Source of the DNA: Scandinavium sp036409475
GTDB lineage: Bacteria > Pseudomonadota > Gammaproteobacteria > Enterobacterales > Enterobacteriaceae
Direction: 5' to 3'
Assembly: GCF_036409475.1 (NCBI RefSeq)
Contig: NZ_JAYRCK010000002.1
Location: 261,074-325,073 of the forward strand
Length of the DNA: 64,000 nt
Position numbers and translations under genes: made by a program. Positions 45,078 through 53,286 of the stretch are shown piece after piece (position 1 is the first letter of the stretch; each line of letters starts with the position of its first letter). The notes under the pieces are model-generated. The model was given only the letters and a program-made list of their open reading frames with translations, was not told where the DNA came from and ran no database searches.

Positions 45078-46028
45078 TTACAAAGTATCCGCAGGCGGGA
45101 TGCCAAAATCAGGCATCCCGTTTTCGTTCCAGCGAATCAGTTTTAAACGCGTATGGCGGTTCGGATCGTAGAGCGGATCGCCTTCAATCTCGGTGTAATT
45201 TCTCGCGTGGTAGACCAGCACATCTTCCCCTTCCGGCGTTACCGTGAAGCTGTTATGTCCCGGCCCATACTGGCGGTTTTCATAGCTGGTGGTGAACACC
45301 GGCACCTGTGATTTGTGCCAGTTGCTGGCCTGCATCGGGTCAGCGTCCAGGTCTATCCACAGCAGCCCCAAGCAGTAGTTTTCGTCGGTGGCACTGGCGG
45401 AGTAGCTAACAAATAGTCGGTTTCCATGAACCACTACCGCGGGGCCCTCATTAACCAAAAATCCACGACACTCCCAGTCAAACTCGGGTTTGCTGAGCAG
45501 CACCGGCGGGCCTTTCAGCGTCCATGGGTTTTCCAGTTCTGCCAGATAGAGGTTGGAGTTTCCGGCAATATCTGGCGCTTTTTGCGCCCATAAATACCAC
45601 TGTTTTCCCTGGTGTCGGAAGGTGGTGGCATCCAGCGCGAAGGTATCAAACGGCGTTTTAACCTGACCTTTTTCAACCCATGTTCCGCTGAGCGGGCACT
45701 CATCCGTGCAGGCTAGCGCAAACATGCGATGCTGGAACATGCCGAGCTTATCGAGGTCATGCGTATGCGTGGCAGCGAAATAGATAACCCATGTTCCGTC
45801 GATGTTGTGCAGTTCTGGTGCCCAGATAAGCTGACTCATTGGTCCGGTATCTGGTTTTCTCCACACCACAACAGGCTCTGCATGATGTAATCCTTCAAGC
45901 GTGGCCGCCTGACGAATCTCCAGACGGTCGTACTCCGGCACGGAAGCGATAAAGTAGTAATTCTCTTGATGGCGCAGAATAAAAGGGTCTGCGCGCTGTT
46001 CAATAAAAGGGTTCGGCCATGCGGTCAT
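45078..46028 (-). CDS. GH43 glycosidase, single-domain (arabinofuranosidase-like)
   Basis: This is a 316-residue GH43 propeller with no signal peptide and no accessory domain. Catalytic residues are recognisable as D14 in QRADPFILRH, D133 in FALDATTF and E194 in VNEGPAVVV; YGPGHNSF is a conserved late blade motif. Length and motifs resemble the cytoplasmic arabinofuranosidase or exo-acting arabinanase subfamilies rather than the xylosidase subfamily of its neighbour. The ATG overlaps the upstream symporter by 4 nt. Exact specificity cannot be read from the sequence. Confidence 0.85.
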   Translation of the reverse strand: MTAWPNPFIEQRADPFILRHQENYYFIASVPEYDRLEIRQAATLEGLHHAEPVVVWRKPDTGPMSQLIWAPELHNIDGTWVIYFAATHTHDLDKLGMFQHRMFALACTDECPLSGTWVEKGQVKTPFDTFALDATTFRHQGKQWYLWAQKAPDIAGNSNLYLAELENPWTLKGPPVLLSKPEFDWECRGFLVNEGPAVVVHGNRLFVSYSASATDENYCLGLLWIDLDADPMQASNWHKSQVPVFTTSYENRQYGPGHNSFTVTPEGEDVLVYHARNYTEIEGDPLYDPNRHTRLKLIRWNENGMPDFGIPPADTL

Positions 46029-47428
46029 TGTGGTTTCCTTATCAGTTCTGCCTGTGCCTGATAGTCGTTCAGTTCGCGGTAATTCTGGCGGCGTTTTTCC
46101 AGATCGCTCTGGATCTGTTTCATCAGTTCGCGGTCAACTTTCAGTAAGCGCACCACGCCTGCGGTGATCAGATAACCCACGCCTGGGATCACGCTAAACA
46201 GCAGCACAATGCCGTTGATCGCCTGCGCACTTTGCGCTTTCGCACCTGCGTCGTAACCGTACCAGGAAAGCAGAAAGCCCACCATGGCCCCAGCGACAGC
46301 CAGCCCAACTTTAAGGAAGAACAGGTTTCCAGAGAAGCTGATCCCGGTGATGCGTTTCCCGGTTTTCCACTCGCCGTAATCATCCACATCAGCCATCAGC
46401 GACCAGTGCAGCGGGGAAGGGATTTGATGCAGGATGTTGAGCAGGAAGTAGAGCACCATAATCATCATGGTGGCTTTCGGGTCGAAGAAGTAGAACGCGC
46501 AGGAGAACACCGCCAGTACGATATTCGTCCAGAAGAACACTTGCAGCTTGCACCAGCGGTCGGTGAGGACTTTCGCCAGCATACTGCCGATCATCATCCC
46601 CACCACGCCAAGGCTGATAAACAGCGTGGCGAAATGCGTGCTTTGCTGCATGACCCACGTCACGTAATACATGGTTGCCGCCATACGGATAAAGCCGGGG
46701 CAGACGTTACTCAACGTTAGCAGCAGGATGCGCACCCACTGGTCGTTTTTCCACACGTCTTTCAGGTCGCGCTTCAGTTCGTCATTGGTTTGTACTGCCG
46801 GGCGTACGCGCTCGCGCACGGTAGCGAAACAGAACAGGAACATGCACATGCCGATAAACGCCAGCACGGTCATCGCCATTTGATAGCCTTTGGCTTTGTT
46901 ATCGCCACCAAACCAGTCGGCCATTGGCAGTAAAGTCAGCGACAGCAACAGGGTGGCGATGCCGACCATCACGAAGCGATAAGACTGGCAGGCCACGCGC
47001 TCCTTCGGATCGTTGGTGATCACGCTGCCCAGTGAGCAGTAAGGAATGTTGATGGCCGTGTAAGTGATGGAAAGCAGGAAATAGGTGACAAACGCATAGA
47101 TAACTTTGCTGCTGTAGCTCCATTCCGGCGTGGTGAACATCAGCACGCTGAACAGCGCGTAGGGGAAGGCAATCCACAGCAGCCATGGGCGAAAGCGGCC
47201 ATATTTGCTGCGAGTGCGGTCTGCCATTGCGCCCATAATCGGGTCGGTGACGGCGTCAATCACACGAATGGAGAGCAGCAATACGCCCACCAGTGCCGGA
47301 GCCAGCCCGAAAATATCCGTATAAAAGTAGTTCACAAACAGCATGATGGCGCCAAAGATGATGTTGCACCCGGCGTCCCCCATGCCATAACCGATTTTTT
47401 CTCTGACCGTTAATTTGTTGTTTTCCAT
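46025..47428 (-). CDS. GPH-family cation:pentoside symporter (XynP-like), first copy
   Basis: This is a 467-residue GPH symporter with about 12 transmembrane helices. Signatures are EKIGYGMGDAGCNIIFGAIM, DAVTDPIMGAMADRTRSKYGRFRPW and VDDYGEWKTGKRITGISFSG. It is clearly paralogous to the symporter at 43405-44862 but diverged throughout, so the cassette duplication is old or the two pairs were acquired separately. It is the first gene of the carbohydrate segment and is followed without gap by a GH43 gene. Confidence 0.9.
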   Translation of the reverse strand: MENNKLTVREKIGYGMGDAGCNIIFGAIMLFVNYFYTDIFGLAPALVGVLLLSIRVIDAVTDPIMGAMADRTRSKYGRFRPWLLWIAFPYALFSVLMFTTPEWSYSSKVIYAFVTYFLLSITYTAINIPYCSLGSVITNDPKERVACQSYRFVMVGIATLLLSLTLLPMADWFGGDNKAKGYQMAMTVLAFIGMCMFLFCFATVRERVRPAVQTNDELKRDLKDVWKNDQWVRILLLTLSNVCPGFIRMAATMYYVTWVMQQSTHFATLFISLGVVGMMIGSMLAKVLTDRWCKLQVFFWTNIVLAVFSCAFYFFDPKATMMIMVLYFLLNILHQIPSPLHWSLMADVDDYGEWKTGKRITGISFSGNLFFLKVGLAVAGAMVGFLLSWYGYDAGAKAQSAQAINGIVLLFSVIPGVGYLITAGVVRLLKVDRELMKQIQSDLEKRRQNYRELNDYQAQAELIRKPQ

Positions 47429-47536
47429 TGACGCGTCCCCGCAATGAGATAGGCAGAATATTATTCGCTCGCTAACGGAATATTGCGTTGCAGGAATGCG
47501 GTGATGACATGGACAAATCTGCTGTAGGAGGGAAAG

Positions 47537-47552
47537 TGTGAAGCAGGTAACA
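47537..47552 (-). promoter_or_regulatory. Candidate CRP site upstream of first symporter
   Basis: TGTGA-AGCAGG-TAACA matches nine of the ten key positions of the CRP consensus TGTGA-N6-TCACA. It lies about 110 nt before the symporter ATG in the only gap that could hold the promoter of the first cassette. Control by cAMP-CRP would be expected for pentoside use. Confidence 0.5.
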
Positions 47553-47623
47553 GGCTGCTGTGACAGTTTTCTCTGGGTAAAGGATGTGGACGATTTACGC
47601 AGAAGGGAGGCTGTTTGAGTGGC

Positions 47624-47658
47624 AAAACGCTCTGTACCTGCAATGAGATACAGAGCGT
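47624..47658 (-). terminator. aroP intrinsic terminator
   Basis: On the minus strand ACGCTCTGTA (47658 to 47649) and TACAGAGCGT (47636 to 47627) form a perfect 10-bp stem followed by TTTT. It begins 8 nt after the aroP stop codon and separates aroP from the carbohydrate segment. Confidence 0.88.
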
Positions 47659-47665
47659 GGAGGGA

Positions 47666-49033
47666 TTAAGCGCGAACGGCCTTCGCCCCTTTCTGTTTAA
47701 TCATATAGCCGATACCGAGGATAACGATCCACGCCGGGATCAGGTACACGGAAATCGCCATACCTGGGGTCATCAGCATGATGATCAGCACCGCGGCCAC
47801 GGTGAACAGGCAAATCCAGTTCCCCAGCGGGTAGAACAGGGCAGGGAAGCGAGTGGTGACGCCCTGCTGCTGCTTGGCTTTGCGGAACTTTATGTGCGCG
47901 AGGCTAATCATCGCCCAGTTGATCACGAGGGCGGAAACAACCAGCGCCATCAGCAGGCCGAAGGCCGACTCCGGTGCCAGGTAGTTAATCAGCACGCACA
48001 GTGCGGTGAAGACGGCGGAAACCAGAATGGTGTTCACCGGCACGCCGCGCTTGTCGACTTTGGTCAGCGCTTTTGGCGCGTTGCCCTGCTGTGCCAGGCC
48101 GAACAGCATACGGCTGTTGCAGTACACGCAGCTGTTGTACACGGAAAGCGCGGCGGTCAGCACCACGATGTTCAGCGCGTTGGCAACGAAGGTGTCACCC
48201 AGCTCGTGGAAAATCAGCACGAACGGGCTGGTGTCTGCGGTAACGCGAGTCCATGGCAGCAGAGACAGCAGCACGGCCAGCGAGCCCACATAGAAAATCA
48301 GGATGCGGTAGATAACCTGGTTAGTCGCTTTCGGGATGCTATTTTGCGGGTCGTCAGCTTCTGCTGCGGTGATGCCAACGAGTTCAAGGCCACCGAAGGA
48401 GAACATGATTATCGCCATCATCATCACCAGCCCCTGGACGCCGTGCGGCATGAAACCGCCTTGCTCCCACAGGTTGCGGACGGTGGCCTGTGGGCCGCCG
48501 TGACCGCTGAACAGCAGCCAGCCGCCGAACAGGATCATCGCCACCACGGCCACCACTTTAATGATGGCGAACCAGAACTCCATCTCACCGAACACTTTCA
48601 CGTTGGTCAGGTTGATGGCGTTAATGACGACGAAGAACACCGCCGCAGAGGCCCAGGTTGGGATCTCGGGATACCAGAACTGGATGTATTTGCCGACGGC
48701 GGTCAGTTCCGCCATGGCGACCAGCACGTACAGCACCCAGTAGTTCCAGCCGGAGGCGAAACCGGCAAAGTTGCCCCAGTATTTGTAGGCAAAGTGACTG
48801 AAGGAACCGGCTACGGGCTCTTCGACCACCATTTCACCTAACTGACGCATGATCAGAAAGGCCACGAAACCTGCGATCGCATAACCCAGAATAATACTTG
48901 GGCCTGCGGATTGAATAACGGAAGCGCTGCCCAGAAACAGGCCCGTTCCGATGGCTCCACCCAGCGCAATAAGCTGAATGTGGCGGTTTTTGAGGCCGCG
49001 CTTCAGCTCGTCGCCGTGCTGTTGACCTTCCAT
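47666..49033 (-). CDS. aroP: Aromatic amino acid:H+ symporter AroP
   Basis: AroP is an APC-family general importer of Phe, Tyr and Trp in the inner membrane. The 455-residue protein has 12 hydrophobic helices. It has the N-terminal family motif HIQLIALGGAIGTGLFLGS and FGGLELVGITAAEADDP near residue 210, plus EPVAGSFSHFAYKYWG, close to E. coli AroP (456). TyrR-type boxes lie upstream. PheP is the closest alternative, but synteny with pdhR supports aroP. Confidence 0.94.
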   Translation of the reverse strand: MEGQQHGDELKRGLKNRHIQLIALGGAIGTGLFLGSASVIQSAGPSIILGYAIAGFVAFLIMRQLGEMVVEEPVAGSFSHFAYKYWGNFAGFASGWNYWVLYVLVAMAELTAVGKYIQFWYPEIPTWASAAVFFVVINAINLTNVKVFGEMEFWFAIIKVVAVVAMILFGGWLLFSGHGGPQATVRNLWEQGGFMPHGVQGLVMMMAIIMFSFGGLELVGITAAEADDPQNSIPKATNQVIYRILIFYVGSLAVLLSLLPWTRVTADTSPFVLIFHELGDTFVANALNIVVLTAALSVYNSCVYCNSRMLFGLAQQGNAPKALTKVDKRGVPVNTILVSAVFTALCVLINYLAPESAFGLLMALVVSALVINWAMISLAHIKFRKAKQQQGVTTRFPALFYPLGNWICLFTVAAVLIIMLMTPGMAISVYLIPAWIVILGIGYMIKQKGAKAVRA

Positions 49034-49104
49034 TTTGAAACCTCGTGAGTGATTGTTTTTTCTACGCTTTGGTTAAGCGCGTGTCATTATGAATTTCCGT
49101 TTTC

Positions 49105-49122
49105 TGTACATTATTTTTTACA
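49105..49122 (-). promoter_or_regulatory. TyrR box upstream of aroP
   Basis: TGTACA-TTATTT-TTTACA matches the TyrR consensus TGTAAA-N6-TTTACA at all but one of the twelve arm positions. It is 72 nt before the aroP ATG. A weaker TGTCAT-N6-TTTCCG lies 23 nt closer to the gene (49082-49099), so the strong/weak pair known from E. coli aroP may be conserved. Confidence 0.8.
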
Positions 49123-49502
49123 TTACGGAAGGGGGAATCTTGCCTGGTAGGCTTCCGCAGGTTGAAGAATAGTGGTAAGTGCCAGTGAATGCACCTGCTT
49201 TATGAAGGGATGTCGACGAGTTGCATAAAAAGAAACCAAATGTAAATGCACCAGCCCGGCTTCTTCCGCTGATTTTATTCAACGCCTAACCGAAGCTTTT
49301 GAATGTTCATGCACTTTTTTGCCTGTTGAATCGGTTCAATGTGAAAAAGTTTGCGTTTCAGGAAGGTTAAATCTGCCTCTTTGTGGGTAAATGTAACATG
49401 TGTTCAAGGTTGCACTACTGAAACATGATTTCTGTAAGGTTGTTAAAATGTGCCGGGTTTACTGATTTCAATCAAAACCTGTATGGACAGAAGGTGAATA
49501 CT
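49123..49502. other. aroP-pdhR intergenic region, centre
   Basis: No gene is supported in this divergent gap. It is moderately AT-rich and contains TTGAA-TCGG-TTCAA (49326-49339), a small palindrome of unknown role, and the repeated motif TGTAA (near 49238, 49389 and 49434), some copies of which may be minor TyrR half-sites. Confidence 0.45.
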
Positions 49503-49530
49503 TTGTTACTTTAGCGTCACGAACTATGAA
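49503..49530 (+). promoter_or_regulatory. pdhR-aceEF-lpd operon promoter
   Basis: TTGTTA (49503-49508) and TATGAA (49525-49530) are spaced by 16 nt. The predicted start point falls inside the PdhR operator, which is the arrangement in E. coli. Confidence 0.8.
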
Positions 49531-49545
49531 TTGGTAAGACCAATT
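49529..49545 (+). promoter_or_regulatory. PdhR operator
   Basis: AATTGGT-AAG-ACCAATT is a perfect 7-bp inverted repeat and an exact PdhR box. It overlaps the -10 and start point of the promoter, so PdhR without pyruvate represses its own operon. Confidence 0.95.
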
Positions 49546-49577
49546 GACTCCGGGTAAGTGGCTTGAGACAGGGAACC

Positions 49578-50342
49578 ATGGCCTACAACAAAATCCGCCA
49601 ACCAAAATTATCCGATGTGATTGAGCAGCAGCTGGAATTTTTGATCCTTGAGGGGACGCTGCGCCCCGGTGAAAAACTTCCACCTGAACGCGAACTGGCC
49701 AAACAGTTCGACGTTTCCCGTCCCTCTCTGCGCGAGGCGATTCAACGTCTCGAAGCGAAGGGTCTTCTGCTTCGTCGTCAGGGCGGCGGTACCTTTGTCC
49801 AGAGTAGCCTGTGGCAGAGCTTCAGCGATCCGCTGGTAGAATTGCTCTCCGATCACCCTGAATCCCAATTTGACCTGCTGGAAACCCGTCACGCGTTTGA
49901 AGGCATTGCTGCGTATTACGCGGCATTGCGCGGCACAGAGGAAGATCGTGCGCGCATCCGCGAGCTGCATCAGGCGATTGAAGTCGCGCAGCAGTCTGGC
50001 GATCTCGATGCCGAATCCAGTGCTGTCGTCCAGTATCAAATTGCCGTCACCGAAGCCGCTCATAATGTGGTCTTACTTCATCTGTTACGCTGCATGGAAC
50101 CTATGCTGGCGCAGAACGTTCGACAGAACTTTGAATTGCTGTATGCCAGCCGGGAAATGCTCCCACTGGTCAGCAGCCATCGCACCCGAGTTTTCGAGGC
50201 GATAATGGCCAGAGAGCCGGAGCAGGCGCGCGAAGCGTCGCACCGTCACCTGGCCTTCATTGAGGAAATCTTGCTGGACCGCAGCCGTGAGCAAAGTCGT
50301 CGCGACCGCTCGCTTCGCCGCCTACAGCAACGAAAGGACTAG
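49578..50342 (+). CDS. pdhR: PdhR, pyruvate-responsive GntR-family repressor
   Basis: PdhR represses pdhR-aceEF-lpd and respiratory genes and is released by pyruvate. The chosen ATG gives 254 residues as in E. coli. The GntR winged helix (PPERELAKQFDVSRPSLREAI) occupies about residues 10-75, and the FadR-type helical effector domain follows with conserved metal-binding histidines (HNVVLLHLL, SSHRT, ASHRHL). The frame begins 5 codons upstream, but MAYNKIRQPKL is conserved. Confidence 0.97.
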   Translation: MAYNKIRQPKLSDVIEQQLEFLILEGTLRPGEKLPPERELAKQFDVSRPSLREAIQRLEAKGLLLRRQGGGTFVQSSLWQSFSDPLVELLSDHPESQFDLLETRHAFEGIAAYYAALRGTEEDRARIRELHQAIEVAQQSGDLDAESSAVVQYQIAVTEAAHNVVLLHLLRCMEPMLAQNVRQNFELLYASREMLPLVSSHRTRVFEAIMAREPEQAREASHRHLAFIEEILLDRSREQSRRDRSLRRLQQRKD

Positions 50343-50470
50343 CATCACAAGGTTTTTTTAAGCGCCAGTTTTTAGAGCGCGGCAACTAAACGCAGAACCT
50401 GTCTTATTGTGTTCTTCGCTTCAGTTGCCCTAAATAATTCGGCTTGTATCGCGACGGCAAGCGTCGGAAT

Positions 50471-50541
50471 CCCCAGGAGCTTACTTTAGTAAGTGACTGG
50501 GGTGAGGACGTGAAGCCAACAATGAGACAAGTCGAAGTATG
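50471..50541. repeat. Hairpin-rich repeat-like element between pdhR and aceE
   Basis: CCCCAG...CTGGGG with an inner CTTACT/AGTAAG stem (50471-50502) is followed by a GAAGTATGACGGG block (50536-50548 region). A hairpin with the same CCCCAGGAG...GACTGGGGTGAG outline and GAAGTATGACG tail recurs in intergenic regions of enteric genomes, including the E. coli pdhR-aceE gap. Identification as that dispersed element is from memory of those sequences, not from a search. Confidence 0.5.
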
Positions 50542-50608
50542 ACGGGCAAGAATGCAATGGGACAGGTTCCAGACAAATCAACGATTAGACAGATAAGGAA
50601 TACCCCCC

Positions 50609-53272
50609 ATGTCAGAACGTTTCCCAAATGACGTGGATCCGATCGAAACTCGCGACTGGCAACAGGCGATCGAATCGGTCATCCGTGAAGAAGGTGTTGA
50701 GCGCGCTCAGTATCTGATTGACCAGCTGTTATCTGAAGCCCGCAAAGGCGGTGTGAAAGTTGCGGCGGGTACCGGGGCAAGCAATTACGTAAACACCATT
50801 GCCGTTGAAGATGAGCCGGAATACCCGGGCAATCTGGATCTGGAACGTCGTATTCGTTCTGCTATCCGCTGGAACGCGATCATGACCGTTCTGCGTGCTT
50901 CCAAGAAAGATCTGGAACTGGGTGGCCACATGTCCTCCTTCCAGTCTTCTGCGACTATCTATGAAGTGTGCTTTAACCACTTCTTCCGTGCGCGCACCGA
51001 ACAAGACGGCGGCGACCTGGTGTACTTCCAGGGCCACATCTCTCCGGGCGTTTACGCACGTGCGTTCCTCGAAGGTCGTCTGACCGAAGAGCAGATGAAC
51101 AACTTCCGTCAGGAAGTTCACGGTAAAGGCCTGTCCTCTTACCCGCACCCGAAACTGATGCCTGAATTCTGGCAGTTCCCAACCGTTTCGATGGGCCTGG
51201 GCCCAATCGGTGCGATCTACCAGGCGAAGTTCCTGAAATATCTGGAACACCGTGGCCTGAAAGATACCTCTCAGCAGACCGTTTACGCCTTCCTGGGCGA
51301 CGGCGAGATGGACGAACCAGAATCCAAAGGTGCGATCACCATCGCGACCCGCGACAAGCTGGACAACCTGTGCTTCATCATCAACTGTAACCTGCAGCGT
51401 CTGGATGGCCCGGTCACCGGTAACGGCAAAATCGTTAACGAACTGGAAGGCATCTTCGCCGGCGCCGGCTGGAACGTGGTGAAAGTCATGTGGGGCGGTC
51501 GTTGGGATGAGCTGCTGCGTAAAGACACCAGCGGTAAGCTGATTCAGCTGATGAACGAAACCGTTGACGGCGACTACCAGACCTTCAAATCCAAAGATGG
51601 CGCTTACGTGCGTGAGCACTTCTTCGGTAAATACCCGGAAACCGCAGCCCTGGTTGCTGACTGGTCTGACGATCAGATCTGGGCCCTGAACCGTGGTGGT
51701 CACGATCCGAAGAAAGTCTACGCGGCTCTGAAAAACGCGCAGGACACCAAAGGTAAAGCGACCGTTATCCTGGCCCACACCGTTAAAGGTTACGGCATGG
51801 GTGAAACCGCTGAAGGCAAGAACATCGCTCACCAGGTGAAGAAAATGAACATGGACGGCGTGCGTTATATCCGCGACCGCTTCAATGTTCCTGTCACCGA
51901 TGAGCAGGTTGAAAACCTGTCTTACCTGACCTTCCCGGAAGGCACTGAAGAGCACACCTACCTGCACGCACAGCGTCAGAAACTGGGTGGCTACCTGCCA
52001 TCTCGTCAGGTGAACTTCACCGAGAAACTGGAAATGCCAGCTCTGGCTGACTTCCAGCAGTTGCTCGAAGAGCAAAACAAAGAAATTTCTACCACTATCG
52101 CTTTCGTGCGTGCCCTGAACGTGATGCTGAAGAACCCGTCTATCAAAGATCGTCTGGTTCCGATTCTGGCTGATGAAGCGCGTACTTTCGGTATGGAAGG
52201 TCTTTTCCGTCAGATTGGTATCTACAGCTCCAACGGCCAGCAGTACACCCCGCAGGACCGTGAGCAGGTGGCTTACTACAAAGAAGACGAGAAAGGTCAG
52301 ATTCTGCAGGAAGGGATCAACGAACTGGGTGCTGGCGCATCCTGGCTGGCGGCTGCGACTTCTTACAGCACCAACAACCTGCCAATGATCCCGTTCTACA
52401 TCTACTACTCGATGTTCGGTTTCCAGCGTATCGGTGACCTGTGCTGGCAGGCTGGCGACCAGCAGGCTCGCGGCTTCCTGGTAGGGGGTACTTCCGGTCG
52501 TACAACCCTGAACGGCGAAGGTCTGCAGCACGAAGATGGTCACAGCCACATTCAGTCTCTGACTATCCCGAACTGTATTTCTTACGACCCGTCTTACGCG
52601 TACGAAGTTGCGGTGATCATGCACGACGGTCTGGTGCGTATGTACGGTGAGAAGCAAGAAAACGTCTTCTACTACATCACTACCCTGAACGAAAACTACC
52701 ACATGCCGGCGATGCCGGAAGGTGCCGAGGAAGGTATCCGTAAAGGTATCTACAAACTCGAAACCGTGGCAGGTAGCAAAGGTAAAGTTCAGCTGCTGGG
52801 CTCCGGTTCTATCCTGCGTCACGTCCGTGAAGCAGCGCAGATCCTGGCGAACGACTACGGCGTGGGTTCTGACGTGTACTCCGTCACTTCCTTCACCGAA
52901 CTGGCGCGTGATGGCCAGGATTGTGAGCGCTGGAACATGCTGCACCCAATGGAAACTCCACGTGTGCCGTACATCGCTCAGGTGATGAACGACGCGCCGG
53001 CTGTTGCTTCCACTGACTATATGAAACTGTTTGCTGAACAGGTTCGCACCTACGTACCGGCTGATGATTACCGCGTACTGGGTACTGATGGCTTCGGTCG
53101 TTCCGACAGCCGTGAAAACCTGCGTCACCACTTCGAAGTCGATGCTTCCTATGTGGTTGTTGCGGCGCTGGGCGAACTGGCTAAACGTGGCGAAATCGAC
53201 AAGAAAGTGGTGGCGGATGCGATCACCAAATTCAACATCGATGCAGAAAAAGTTAACCCGCGTCTGGCGTAA
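50609..53272 (+). CDS. aceE: Pyruvate dehydrogenase E1 component
   Basis: AceE is the homodimeric thiamine-diphosphate E1 that decarboxylates pyruvate and acetylates lipoyl E2. The 887 residues match E. coli. The ThDP/Mg motif GDGEMDEPES starts near residue 230, NLQRLDGPVTGNGK completes it, and the active-site histidine loops (HISPGVYARAF near 142, EGLQHEDGHSH near 640) are present. It precedes aceF by 14 nt. Confidence 0.99.
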   Translation: MSERFPNDVDPIETRDWQQAIESVIREEGVERAQYLIDQLLSEARKGGVKVAAGTGASNYVNTIAVEDEPEYPGNLDLERRIRSAIRWNAIMTVLRASKKDLELGGHMSSFQSSATIYEVCFNHFFRARTEQDGGDLVYFQGHISPGVYARAFLEGRLTEEQMNNFRQEVHGKGLSSYPHPKLMPEFWQFPTVSMGLGPIGAIYQAKFLKYLEHRGLKDTSQQTVYAFLGDGEMDEPESKGAITIATRDKLDNLCFIINCNLQRLDGPVTGNGKIVNELEGIFAGAGWNVVKVMWGGRWDELLRKDTSGKLIQLMNETVDGDYQTFKSKDGAYVREHFFGKYPETAALVADWSDDQIWALNRGGHDPKKVYAALKNAQDTKGKATVILAHTVKGYGMGETAEGKNIAHQVKKMNMDGVRYIRDRFNVPVTDEQVENLSYLTFPEGTEEHTYLHAQRQKLGGYLPSRQVNFTEKLEMPALADFQQLLEEQNKEISTTIAFVRALNVMLKNPSIKDRLVPILADEARTFGMEGLFRQIGIYSSNGQQYTPQDREQVAYYKEDEKGQILQEGINELGAGASWLAAATSYSTNNLPMIPFYIYYSMFGFQRIGDLCWQAGDQQARGFLVGGTSGRTTLNGEGLQHEDGHSHIQSLTIPNCISYDPSYAYEVAVIMHDGLVRMYGEKQENVFYYITTLNENYHMPAMPEGAEEGIRKGIYKLETVAGSKGKVQLLGSGSILRHVREAAQILANDYGVGSDVYSVTSFTELARDGQDCERWNMLHPMETPRVPYIAQVMNDAPAVASTDYMKLFAEQVRTYVPADDYRVLGTDGFGRSDSRENLRHHFEVDASYVVVAALGELAKRGEIDKKVVADAITKFNIDAEKVNPRLA

Positions 53273-53286
53273 GAGGTAAAGAAATA

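Noticed and set aside
47615..48841. 408-codon open frame on the plus strand
   Set aside because: It is antisense to aroP, extremely rich in His, Gln and Gly, and has no similarity that I recognise.
50729..53131. 800-codon open frame on the minus strand
   Set aside because: It is antisense to aceE with the His/Val/Phe/Gln-rich composition typical of an antisense shadow of a highly expressed gene.
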